From: Bacteroidota bacterium
GTDB taxonomy: Bacteria > Bacteroidota > Bacteroidia > Bacteroidales > F082
Direction of reading: 5' to 3'
Length of the DNA: 64,000 bases
NCBI GenBank assembly: GCA_016845175.1
Contig: JAERTD010000014.1
Location: forward strand, 124,001-188,000
Shown: piece by piece, positions 48,055 to 55,384 of the stretch
How the letters are laid out: the number at the start of each line of letters is the position of its first letter
Position numbering within the stretch: position 1 is the first letter of the stretch
The notes under the pieces: model-generated
The model's database searches: none
Told to the model about the DNA's origin: nothing
What the model saw: only the letters and a program-made list of their open reading frames with translations
Position numbers and translations under genes: made by a program

Positions 48055-48059
48055 CCCAA

Positions 48060-49214
48060 ATGTCGAAGTTTTCAATTAAAATTCCATTCAATAAGCCATG
48101 GTTCGGGGATTTGGAAATGCGCAATATTTCAGGCGCGGCCTCCTTCGGACATCTATCTGGAAACGGTGTCTACACTCAAAAAAGTCAGGCTTTCTTTGAA
48201 GAAAAATATGGCTTTAAGAAAACTTTTTTGACCACTTCTTGCACTGATGCCATAGAAATGGCGGTGATTCTTATGGGTATTGAAAAAGGCGATGAAGTTA
48301 TTATGCCATCCTATACCTTTGTCTCAGTAACCAATCCCTTTTTAATACAAGGAGCGAACATCGTCTTTGCAGACAGCATGCCCAGCCATCCGAACATCGA
48401 TTTGGACAAGGTTGAATCATTGATTACTGAAAAAACCAAAGTGTTAATGGTCATGCACTATGGTGGTGTGGCCTGCGATATGGAAAAGGCGGTTCATATC
48501 GCTCAAAAGTATAATCTCATACTGATTGAGGATGTAGCCCATGCCATTGATGCGACTTATAAGGACAAAGCCCTGGGTAGCTTTGGACAATTTTCAGTTT
48601 TTTCTTTCCATGAAACCAAAAATATCCATTGTGGTGAGGGAGGATTATTGGCTATAAATGACGAATCTTATATCAAACGTGCCGAAATTGTTTGGGAAAA
48701 AGGAACCAATCGAACAGCCTTTTCCCGGGGCGAAGTAAATAAATACGAATGGGTAGACCTTGGGGCTTCATTTCTGCCATCCGAACTCATTGCAGCAGTA
48801 TTATACGCCCAGCTGAAGCAAATGGATGAAATTCAGTCCAAACGTGTGGCCTTGTGGAATCAGTATTACAAAAGGATAAAGCCTTTGCATGACAAAGGTC
48901 TACTTGAGTTGATTGAATTGCCTGAATATGCAAGCCATAACGGTCATTTGTTTTATCTGATCATGAAAAACGAGCAAGATAGAAACCAGTTGTTGGAATA
49001 CTTAAATAATAATGCCATCCAGGCCGTTTTTCACTACCTGCCATTGCACAGCAGTCCATTTTATAAAGATAAACACGATGGGCGTCAACTGGCACACACA
49101 GACAGCTTTGCGTCCAACCTCATACGCTTGCCCCTCTTTTATGAATTGTCAGTGGAAGTAGTGGATATGATCTGTGATACGGTGCTTCGATATTTCGACA
49201 AGCCAGCGAACTAG
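48060..49214 (+). CDS. wecE: WecE-like dTDP-4-amino-4,6-dideoxygalactose transaminase (DegT/DnrJ family)
   Basis: 384 residues from the ATG at 48060. Aligned by eye with E. coli WecE/RffA it keeps the signature blocks: IPFNKPW near the start, GDEVIMPSYTFVS, HYGGVACDM, SFHETKN with the PLP lysine at about Lys187, EKGTNR, and FHYLPLHSSP. WecE transaminates dTDP-4-keto-6-deoxyglucose to dTDP-4-amino-4,6-dideoxygalactose (Fuc4N). It probably makes the amino sugar that the adjoining GNAT acylates. No rmlA/rmlB is in the window, so the nucleotide sugar precursor must come from elsewhere. Confidence 0.9.
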   Translation: MSKFSIKIPFNKPWFGDLEMRNISGAASFGHLSGNGVYTQKSQAFFEEKYGFKKTFLTTSCTDAIEMAVILMGIEKGDEVIMPSYTFVSVTNPFLIQGANIVFADSMPSHPNIDLDKVESLITEKTKVLMVMHYGGVACDMEKAVHIAQKYNLILIEDVAHAIDATYKDKALGSFGQFSVFSFHETKNIHCGEGGLLAINDESYIKRAEIVWEKGTNRTAFSRGEVNKYEWVDLGASFLPSELIAAVLYAQLKQMDEIQSKRVALWNQYYKRIKPLHDKGLLELIELPEYASHNGHLFYLIMKNEQDRNQLLEYLNNNAIQAVFHYLPLHSSPFYKDKHDGRQLAHTDSFASNLIRLPLFYELSVEVVDMICDTVLRYFDKPAN

Positions 49215-49223
49215 AGTTGCTTG

Positions 49224-49814
49224 CTATTTTTCGTAGAAATGCATTTCCTGAATGTATTCATATACATTGTTGGCCATCCAGAAACTCATGTCTTTCTTTT
49301 GCTTGATTCCTTTGCGAATAAAACTCGAGGAGATTTCCATGAGCGGGGCCTCGAAGGATTTGATTTTGGGATGGTTTTCAAAATCACCCATGGCATAGCC
49401 TGGGCGGGGATAGGTGTAGATCAAATATTGGTCCAGCAAGGTTTGGTAGTTCTTCCATTTCTTAAAACTGGAAAACACATCAGTGCCACAAATCAATACA
49501 AAGGAACGATTCTCATACTTTTCACTTAACCAGGTAAGGGTATCAATGGTATAGGAAGGCTTTGGCATTTTAAATTCAATATCGGTCAGACCAATGCTGG
49601 GATGGTCTTCAACAGCCAGACGCACAAGTGCCAGTCGGTGGTAATCTGCCAGGAGACTTGATTTCTCTTTTAAGGGGTTCTGCGGTGAAACCACAAACCA
49701 TACTTCATCCAGATCGGTGAACGACCGCATAAAGGAAGCCAGGATCAAATGACCATTGTGAATGGGATTAAACGATCCAAACAATAATCCTGTTTTTTTA
49801 TGGCTGTTGTTCAT
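49224..49814 (-). CDS. nadD: Nicotinate-nucleotide adenylyltransferase
   Basis: 196 residues. Converts NaMN and ATP to NaAD in NAD synthesis. The nucleotidyltransferase motif GSFNPIHNGH (13-22) and the C-terminal SSSFIRKGI match NadD. It is cytoplasmic. In many Bacteroidota nadD follows gmk and yicC; here an MDR reductase gene lies between gmk and nadD. The end is 9 bp from the convergent WecE-like gene. Confidence 0.93.
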   Translation of the reverse strand: MNNSHKKTGLLFGSFNPIHNGHLILASFMRSFTDLDEVWFVVSPQNPLKEKSSLLADYHRLALVRLAVEDHPSIGLTDIEFKMPKPSYTIDTLTWLSEKYENRSFVLICGTDVFSSFKKWKNYQTLLDQYLIYTYPRPGYAMGDFENHPKIKSFEAPLMEISSSFIRKGIKQKKDMSFWMANNVYEYIQEMHFYEK

Positions 49815-49836
49815 GTCCTTATTTACAAAAATTGAA

Positions 49837-50835
49837 TTAGGGTTTGATCAATACCTTACCGCCGCTCATATTTGAGATATAGGATTTCAATCCCCGGGCT
49901 AGTTTTTCCAAGGGTATGCTTCCCTGAATATCTGTGGATAGCTGATGGTTAATAAACTTTTTTTGGAGATCCATAGATATGCTTTCAAATGCACCCTCTT
50001 CGAGTTCTGCCTTCCAGTCCATCAGATTAAAGCCTGATATAATTTTGTTGTCAAAAATCACATCCATGGTATCCAATCCACTCATGGCTTTGCCCGATAA
50101 ACCACCATAACAAACCAATTCTGAATCCGCTGGCATAGCATTAAACATACTTCCGGCAAGTGGACCACCAACGGCATCAAAGGCGGTAGTTGCTTCCAGT
50201 TTTTTACAGAGGCTTATTAATTCATCCTCAAAGGATTCGTCATTTTCGAGCAACACATATTTGGCGCCATTATCCATCAATTGTGACTTTACTTCCTCTT
50301 TTCTCACAATATCAATAACAGCCATGCCTGCATCCTCAGCCATCTTTCTTATAAAAGCAGCGGTTTGACCACCGCTGGCATTTTGTAGGATGGCTTTACT
50401 TTCTCTCATCAGGGCAATTTCAAATAATCCGTAGGCTGTAAAAGGATTTACCGTAAAACAAGCTGCCTGATCCATATCCATCTGGGCATCAAGAACAATC
50501 AAGTCATTCTTGTTGGCCACGAAATACTCAGCCCAGCTGCCTCCTCTGTCGTCCTGAACGAAGGCGCTGATTTTCTTTCCCAGCAGTTGCTTGCAAGAGT
50601 CCGCTGTGGCAACCACTTTCCCGGATGCTTCAAAGCCAGGAGCTGCAGGTAGAGTTTTCTTTATATTATAGGATCCCTGAATAAAAGCAATATCTGATGG
50701 GTTAACAGGCGCGGCATGAGTTTTTACCAATACTTCATGTTCGCCAACTTGAGGCATATCCACATCTTCGATACCCAGGCTCAGCATGGCCCGGATAATG
50801 TTTTTGTTGTATGCCGGAAGGATTATGGATTTCAT
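49837..50835 (-). CDS. MDR superfamily NAD(P)-dependent reductase (quinone oxidoreductase-like)
   Basis: 332 residues from the ATG at 50835; a longer frame to 50883 overlaps gmk and adds a basic, unrelated tail. Medium-chain dehydrogenase fold: a GroES-like domain with VNPSDIAFIQG and PGFEASGKVVA, then the cofactor domain with ILQNASGGQTAAFIRKMA. Catalytic and structural zinc ligands of alcohol dehydrogenases are missing, which points to a zinc-free quinone or enone reductase. Substrate unknown. It lies 22 bp upstream of nadD and 22 bp downstream of gmk, on the same strand. Confidence 0.85.
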   Translation of the reverse strand: MKSIILPAYNKNIIRAMLSLGIEDVDMPQVGEHEVLVKTHAAPVNPSDIAFIQGSYNIKKTLPAAPGFEASGKVVATADSCKQLLGKKISAFVQDDRGGSWAEYFVANKNDLIVLDAQMDMDQAACFTVNPFTAYGLFEIALMRESKAILQNASGGQTAAFIRKMAEDAGMAVIDIVRKEEVKSQLMDNGAKYVLLENDESFEDELISLCKKLEATTAFDAVGGPLAGSMFNAMPADSELVCYGGLSGKAMSGLDTMDVIFDNKIISGFNLMDWKAELEEGAFESISMDLQKKFINHQLSTDIQGSIPLEKLARGLKSYISNMSGGKVLIKP

Positions 50836-50857
50836 GGTTTCCAACTTTGTGTTTTTT

Positions 50858-51433
50858 TTACGAATTAATAAATGCTTCCACAACCCTTAAGGTTTCGGCT
50901 TGGGCTTCCTCAAGTTTATCATTCACGATGGTGATATCGAAGGAATCTTCAAAACTAAGTTCATAGGCCGCTTTATCCATGCGGGTTTTGATGGCATCAG
51001 GATGATCAGTGGCCCGGCTGTCCAAGCGATCCTGAAGAGCTTCCAGCGATGGGGGACGAACAAACACGGCAAGAGCCTCAGCTCCAAATATCTTTTTAAT
51101 ATTAAGTCCGCCAACTACATCCACGTCAAAAATCACATGTTTGCCCAGCGCTCTTAGACGCGCTACTTCCTCCGATAATGTGCCATAATAATGATCCGTA
51201 TAGACTTCTTCCCATTCGATGAAAGCCCCGGTATCGATTTTTTGACGGAAGTTTTCCGGACTCAGAAAGTAATAGTCCTTTCCATCGGTTTCGCCCTTTC
51301 GTGGCTTACGGCTACAGGCAGATATGGAAAAAGCAAGATCTTCTCTTACCGACATCAAATGCTTCACCAAAGTGGTTTTCCCCGAACCTGATGGAGCAGA
51401 AAAAATAATGAGTTTGCCTGGTTTGATGGTCAT
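50858..51433 (-). CDS. gmk: Guanylate kinase
   Basis: 191 residues. Phosphorylates GMP to GDP. P-loop SAPSGSGKTTL (12-22), SACSRKPRKGETDGKDYYFL with the GMP-binding residues, and IEWEEVYTDHYYGT typical of Gmk. Its ATG overlaps by one base the stop of yicC (TAATG), so translation is coupled. Confidence 0.96.
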   Translation of the reverse strand: MTIKPGKLIIFSAPSGSGKTTLVKHLMSVREDLAFSISACSRKPRKGETDGKDYYFLSPENFRQKIDTGAFIEWEEVYTDHYYGTLSEEVARLRALGKHVIFDVDVVGGLNIKKIFGAEALAVFVRPPSLEALQDRLDSRATDHPDAIKTRMDKAAYELSFEDSFDITIVNDKLEEAQAETLRVVEAFINS

Positions 51434-52308
51434 TACAGAATATTAAAAAGTTGTTCTTTGATTTTCTCCAATTCATCCTTCATAAGTACCACAACTTGCT
51501 GTAAATCAGCGTCGTTGGCTTTGGATCCCAGGGTGTTTATTTCTCTTCCAATCTCCTGGCATATAAATCCCAGTTTTTTTCCTGAGGAGTCGGCACTGTC
51601 AAGGGTATTTAAAAAATATTCACAATGCTTTAACAGGCGTACTTTTTCTTCTGTAATATCGAGTTTTTCGATATAATAAATCATTTCCTGTTCCAGCCTG
51701 TTCTTGTCATGGTTTACATCCTGAAGAAAGTTTGTAAGGTTGGTTTTGATACGGTCTTTAATGCGATCAGTGCGCGCTTCTTCAAAAGGGTCTACCTTTT
51801 TTAGCAATGCTAATATTTCCTGAATTCGTTCCTTAAAATCCACTTCCAGCTGCTGGCCTTCTACCACCCGATAATTATCCACTTGCTGCAAGGTGTGCTC
51901 CAGACCTTCATACACCTGTTCCCACTCCTTGGGGTCGATGGCTTCATCTTCTACCTTAAAAACTTCAGGCAATTTGGCTATGATGGGCAGATAATTTTCG
52001 AAATCCCTTTGGTTTATATTTTCTGATAAGCTTTTGAGTTCACTATAATAATGACCGGCCAGTTCCCGGTTCAAGGTGGGGGCCTGGTTGCTGGCGTCCT
52101 GCTCAATATTAATAAACACATCAATCTTTCCACGGATCAGATACTTACTGACCAGAGTTCTGATGTCCAGCTCCTTGTCTTTGTAATTCATGGGTACCCT
52201 GATGTTAATGTCAAACTGCTTGCTGTTCAGGGTTCGGATTTCCAGGTTGATTTTCTTGTTGGCCACACTAAGCGAATGCTTACCAAAGCCAGTCATCGAT
52301 TTAAGCAT
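51433..52308 (-). CDS. yicC: YicC family endoribonuclease-like protein
   Basis: 291 residues from the ATG at 52308 (MLKSMTGFGKH, the invariant YicC start); a longer frame to 52428 adds a non-conserved segment through the promoter box. Family marks include LEIRTLNSKQFDINIRVP near the start and the C-terminal IGREINTLGSKANDADLQ. E. coli YicC is an RNase acting with PNPase on small RNA; the role in Bacteroidota is untested as far as I know. First gene of the yicC-gmk-(MDR)-nadD unit. Confidence 0.92.
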   Translation of the reverse strand: MLKSMTGFGKHSLSVANKKINLEIRTLNSKQFDINIRVPMNYKDKELDIRTLVSKYLIRGKIDVFINIEQDASNQAPTLNRELAGHYYSELKSLSENINQRDFENYLPIIAKLPEVFKVEDEAIDPKEWEQVYEGLEHTLQQVDNYRVVEGQQLEVDFKERIQEILALLKKVDPFEEARTDRIKDRIKTNLTNFLQDVNHDKNRLEQEMIYYIEKLDITEEKVRLLKHCEYFLNTLDSADSSGKKLGFICQEIGREINTLGSKANDADLQQVVVLMKDELEKIKEQLFNIL

Positions 52309-52329
52309 TATGGAATGTATTATTTGAGA

Positions 52330-52337
52330 CAAATATA
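52330..52337 (-). promoter_or_regulatory. -7 type promoter box TATATTTG before yicC
   Basis: TAnnTTTG match 21 bp upstream of the start at 52308; probable promoter for yicC-gmk-MDR-nadD. Confidence 0.5.
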
Positions 52338-52415
52338 AGCTGAAATGAAACAGGGCGGGCAGAATGTGGGAATTGTGTTTCGAGCCAATGATTTGAAAGG
52401 ATGAAAAGGATTCTT

Positions 52416-52423
52416 TAAATTTG
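52416..52423 (+). promoter_or_regulatory. -7 type promoter box TAAATTTG before the phospholipase D-like gene
   Basis: TAnnTTTG match 104 bp upstream of the GTG at 52528. An 8-codon mini-frame (ATG at 52438, TAA at 52462-52464) lies in the predicted leader, in frame with the main gene but closed by a stop. Confidence 0.35.
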
Positions 52424-52527
52424 TGCATCTCTGCCCCATGTTTTCAGATCTCAATGCTGATTAACCATGGTCTGAGACCTGTCAATTAGGCGTTTTTTGC
52501 CTCGGCATTGGAAAGAAACACATCAAA

Positions 52528-53604
52528 GTGATAGAAATTAAAGAACCATATCATCTGTTTTCTGAACCGCTTCGATATTATGATGCGATGATTGAGGACA
52601 TTGAAACCGCTACAAAGTATGTGTATGTGGAGACTTTCAGAGTGGGTCATGATGTGATTGGAGAAAGGTTCCGCAGAGCACTTACTAAGAAAGCCAAGGA
52701 AGGCCTGGATGTGAAGATTCTCATTGATTATTGGGGTGCCGGTTCCATCAACCATGATTATTTTAAAAAGCTGATAAAGTATGGTGGTGAGGTTCGCTTT
52801 TTTGAAAAGATCAAATACAATTCCGATATTTTCACAAGAGGTCATCGCAGAAACCACAGGAAGTTGCTCCTTATTGATGACAAGGTTTCCTATATAGGCT
52901 CCTCGAACTTAACGGGTTACAACCTCAACTGGAGGGAATCCATGCTCCGCATGAAGAGCTCCATTACACCTGTGCTGGTGAAGCTGTTCATGCAGGATTT
53001 CCGGATTTACAATAAATATGTTTTTAACAAGGACTACAACAGCCGTTTAGTTGTCCATGAGGATTTTGAGATTGTAAGAGATGTGCCATCAATCACAAGG
53101 AAAAGAATCAATAAAAAGTTCATTCAGATGATTGGAGCGGCCAAAAAAAGGGTGACAATCGAAACCCCGTACTTTTTGCCTGGTTTCATGCTTCGGAAAA
53201 CAATGATAGATGCCGTAAAACGTGGTGTTGATGTGATGGTGGTGCTTCCTAAGCATTCGGATGTCACCCTGGTTGATGTGCTTAGAAATAAATACCTGGG
53301 GCCTTTACATAAAGCGGGTATACGATTCCTTTTTTACGAGCCCAATAATTTACATGCCAAACTCATGCTGGTGGATTCCAAAAAGTTCGCCCTGGGTTCC
53401 ACCAACTTCGACTACAGGAGTTTCCGTTATATGTTCGAAATCATGTTGATCGGATCGGATCATAGCATCATCGCCCAGTTGAAGGACCATTGTAAGAAAA
53501 CCATTGAAGAAGCTGTGGCTTTCGACTACAAACGCTGGAAGGACCGGCCTCTTATTAATAAGTTTTTTGAATGGCTGCTACTGCCTTTCAGGCATTTGCT
53601 ATGA
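52528..53604 (+). CDS. Phospholipase D-like phosphatidyltransferase (cardiolipin synthase B-like)
   Basis: 358 residues from a GTG start; a stop at 52462-52464 limits upstream extension and no ATG precedes. Two HKD motifs: His110-x-Lys112-x4-Asp117 (NHRKLLLIDD) followed by GSSN, and His276-x-Lys278-x4-Asp283 (LHAKLMLVD) followed by GSTN. There are no N-terminal membrane helices, as in ClsB and ClsC and unlike ClsA. Probably makes cardiolipin or a related phospholipid at the inner membrane. The C-terminus FEWLLLPFRHLL is amphipathic and may contact the membrane. Confidence 0.88.
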   Translation: MIEIKEPYHLFSEPLRYYDAMIEDIETATKYVYVETFRVGHDVIGERFRRALTKKAKEGLDVKILIDYWGAGSINHDYFKKLIKYGGEVRFFEKIKYNSDIFTRGHRRNHRKLLLIDDKVSYIGSSNLTGYNLNWRESMLRMKSSITPVLVKLFMQDFRIYNKYVFNKDYNSRLVVHEDFEIVRDVPSITRKRINKKFIQMIGAAKKRVTIETPYFLPGFMLRKTMIDAVKRGVDVMVVLPKHSDVTLVDVLRNKYLGPLHKAGIRFLFYEPNNLHAKLMLVDSKKFALGSTNFDYRSFRYMFEIMLIGSDHSIIAQLKDHCKKTIEEAVAFDYKRWKDRPLINKFFEWLLLPFRHLL

Positions 53605-53743
53605 CAACATAGGTCTCATGCCTGACCTGCTTTATTTTGTTCCCTTCCATTACATTATAGCATGCTGTAAACAAAGCCTTTGCGGTCAGTTTCCAGGTAC
53701 TATTTTTTTTTGAAGAAAAGCATTCTCACATACTTTAAAAATG

Positions 53744-53751
53744 TAATTTTG
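53744..53751 (+). promoter_or_regulatory. -7 type promoter box TAATTTTG before rocD
   Basis: TAnnTTTG match 58 bp before the ATG at 53810. The rest of the 205-bp gap holds a T9 run near 53703 and a short hairpin, and no gene. Confidence 0.35.
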
Positions 53752-53809
53752 CTGACGCTTCGGAAACAGCTAACCGAAGATTATTTGTTTAATCGTTAAT
53801 AAGACTGTT

Positions 53810-55030
53810 ATGATGGATAAATTGACCTCAAAAATGGCCATTGAGCTGGAGGATAAACATGGTGCACACAATTACCACCCATTGCCAGTAGTGTTGTCAA
53901 AGGGAAAAGGTGCCAAAGTATGGGATGTTGAAGGAAAAGAATATTTTGACTTCCTCTCGGCTTACTCAGCCGTTAATCAGGGACACTGCCATCCAAAAAT
54001 TGTGAAGGCCATGACAGACCAGGCCAATACCCTTACCCTTACTTCAAGGGCTTTTTACAGTGATGCTCTGGGTGTATATGAAAAATATGTGACCGAGTAT
54101 TTTGGCTATGATAAAATTCTTCCCATGAATACGGGAGCCGAAGGTGATGAAACAGCCTTGAAGCTTTGCCGTCGCTGGGCTTATGATGTTAAAGGAGTTC
54201 CTGCCAATGAGGCAAAAATAATCGTATGTTCTGATAATTTCCACGGACGTACCATTACTGTTATTTCCATGTCCACTGATCCGGATTCTAAGGCCAGCTT
54301 TGGTCCTTATACACCAGGTTTTGTTGTGATTCCTTATAATGATTTGGATGCACTTGGAAAAGCATTGGAAGATCCAAACGTCGCAGGATTTCTAGTAGAA
54401 CCCATTCAGGGAGAAGCTGGTGTTGTGGTTCCGGAAGAAGGTTACCTGAGCAAAGCTTATGCCATGTGTAAGGAAAAGAATGTATTGTTTATTGCTGATG
54501 AGGTACAAACCGGTATTGCACGTACAGGTAAACTACTGGCCTGTGATCATGAAAATGTACGCCCGGATATGCTTATCCTGGGTAAAGCCATTTCTGGTGG
54601 TGTATATCCTGTTTCTGCAGTACTTGCTGATGATGAGATTATGCTAACCATCAAACCCGGACAGCATGGTTCTACCTTTGGTGGAAACCCTGTTGCAGCG
54701 AAAGTGGCCACTGCCGCTTTGGAAGTGGTAAAGGAAGAAGGACTTTCAGATAGAGCTGAAAAACTTGGTAAAATTTTCAGAGATCAGATGAAGAAAATTG
54801 ATTCTGAAATGGTGGAATTGGTGCGCGGTAAAGGTTTACTCAATGCCGTAGTTATCAAACCTAAAAATGGTAAAACTGCCATGGATGTCTGTCTGAAAAT
54901 GGCCGAAAATGGTGTGCTTGCAAAACCAACACACGACCATATCATTCGTTTTGCACCTCCATTGGTAATTTCTGAAGAAGAACTAATGGAAGCCTGTAAA
55001 CGTATTGAGGATTCCATTCTCTCATTCTAG
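53810..55030 (+). CDS. rocD: Ornithine--oxo-acid transaminase
   Basis: 406 residues, class III PLP aminotransferase. Converts ornithine and 2-oxoglutarate to glutamate semialdehyde and glutamate. Family marks: [24 protein letters not shown] at the start, [24 protein letters not shown], the [12 protein letters not shown] block, and [15 protein letters not shown] with the PLP lysine at Lys259. The sequence is very close to typical RocD/OAT, including the YNDL and GLLNAVV segments. Single-gene unit, ending in an intrinsic terminator. Confidence 0.95.
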   Translation: MMDKLTSKMAIELEDKHGAHNYHPLPVVLSKGKGAKVWDVEGKEYFDFLSAYSAVNQGHCHPKIVKAMTDQANTLTLTSRAFYSDALGVYEKYVTEYFGYDKILPMNTGAEGDETALKLCRRWAYDVKGVPANEAKIIVCSDNFHGRTITVISMSTDPDSKASFGPYTPGFVVIPYNDLDALGKALEDPNVAGFLVEPIQGEAGVVVPEEGYLSKAYAMCKEKNVLFIADEVQTGIARTGKLLACDHENVRPDMLILGKAISGGVYPVSAVLADDEIMLTIKPGQHGSTFGGNPVAAKVATAALEVVKEEGLSDRAEKLGKIFRDQMKKIDSEMVELVRGKGLLNAVVIKPKNGKTAMDVCLKMAENGVLAKPTHDHIIRFAPPLVISEEELMEACKRIEDSILSF

Positions 55031-55048
55031 AGATAAAATACTGATTCG

Positions 55049-55088
55049 AAAACCAGTGTGGGCATATTCGCCGGCACTGGTTTTTTTT
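55049..55088 (+). terminator. Intrinsic terminator of rocD
   Basis: AAAACCAGTG (55049-55058) pairs with CACTGGTTTT (55075-55084), followed by a T8 run beginning at 55081. Confidence 0.88.
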
Positions 55089-55130
55089 GTTTACATAATT
55101 CAGATAGGAAAGGGAAGCTGCTAAAAAATG

Positions 55131-55163
55131 AAAAGTCTCTGATCCGAGCGGATAGAGACTTTT
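55131..55163 (-). terminator. Long hairpin, probable terminator on the minus strand
   Basis: AAAAGTCTCT pairs with AGAGACTTTT (10 bp); the inner ATCCG/CGGAT continues the stem after a single-base bulge. On the minus strand it is followed by CATTTTTTAG, a T-rich tail; on the plus strand by TTCTTATT. Confidence 0.65.
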
Positions 55164-55174
55164 CTTATTAACCT

Positions 55175-55195
55175 AAAAACCCTCAATAACGAGGG
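55175..55195 (-). terminator. Short minus-strand terminator hairpin
   Basis: On the minus strand CCCTC and GAGGG (plus-strand 55180-55195) form a 5-bp GC-rich stem followed by T5 (55175-55179). It could end transcripts from the TonB receptor gene or from a small RNA starting near 55240. Confidence 0.5.
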
Positions 55196-55247
55196 ATAAC
55201 CCAAAAAATTAACCTGCTATAGTTAATAGTCTTCGTAAAGACCGTTA

Positions 55248-55255
55248 CAAACATA
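55248..55255 (-). promoter_or_regulatory. -7 type promoter box TATGTTTG in the rocD-TonB receptor gap
   Basis: TAnnTTTG match on the minus strand with no gene downstream before the two hairpins at 55195 and 55163; would produce a transcript of roughly 50 to 120 bases. Confidence 0.4.
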
Positions 55256-55384
55256 CAAATTTAATTTAGACCAGTTTTAAATAAAATGTTAATTTTTTCC
55301 AAATTTTTGTTTTTTCGAAAAACTGCCAGGCAGGAAGAGATTTAAAATACAGATATACAATCTCTTAGGGTCTGAATCTGCCAC

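Larger units (their letters stand above)
55031..55384. other. 354-bp intergenic stretch with stacked terminators and a possible small RNA
   Basis: Lies between convergent rocD and TonB receptor genes. It contains the rocD terminator (55049-55088), a long hairpin (55131-55163), a minus-strand terminator (55175-55195) and a minus-strand promoter-like box TATGTTTG (55248-55255). No protein gene is evident. The segment from 55256 to 55384 is AT-rich with no other structure seen. Confidence 0.6.

Noticed and set aside
33661..49214. Accessory locus as an integrated phage or ICE
   Set aside because: No integrase, transposase, relaxase, att-like direct repeats or tRNA gene at its borders, and base composition looks like that of the flanks by eye.
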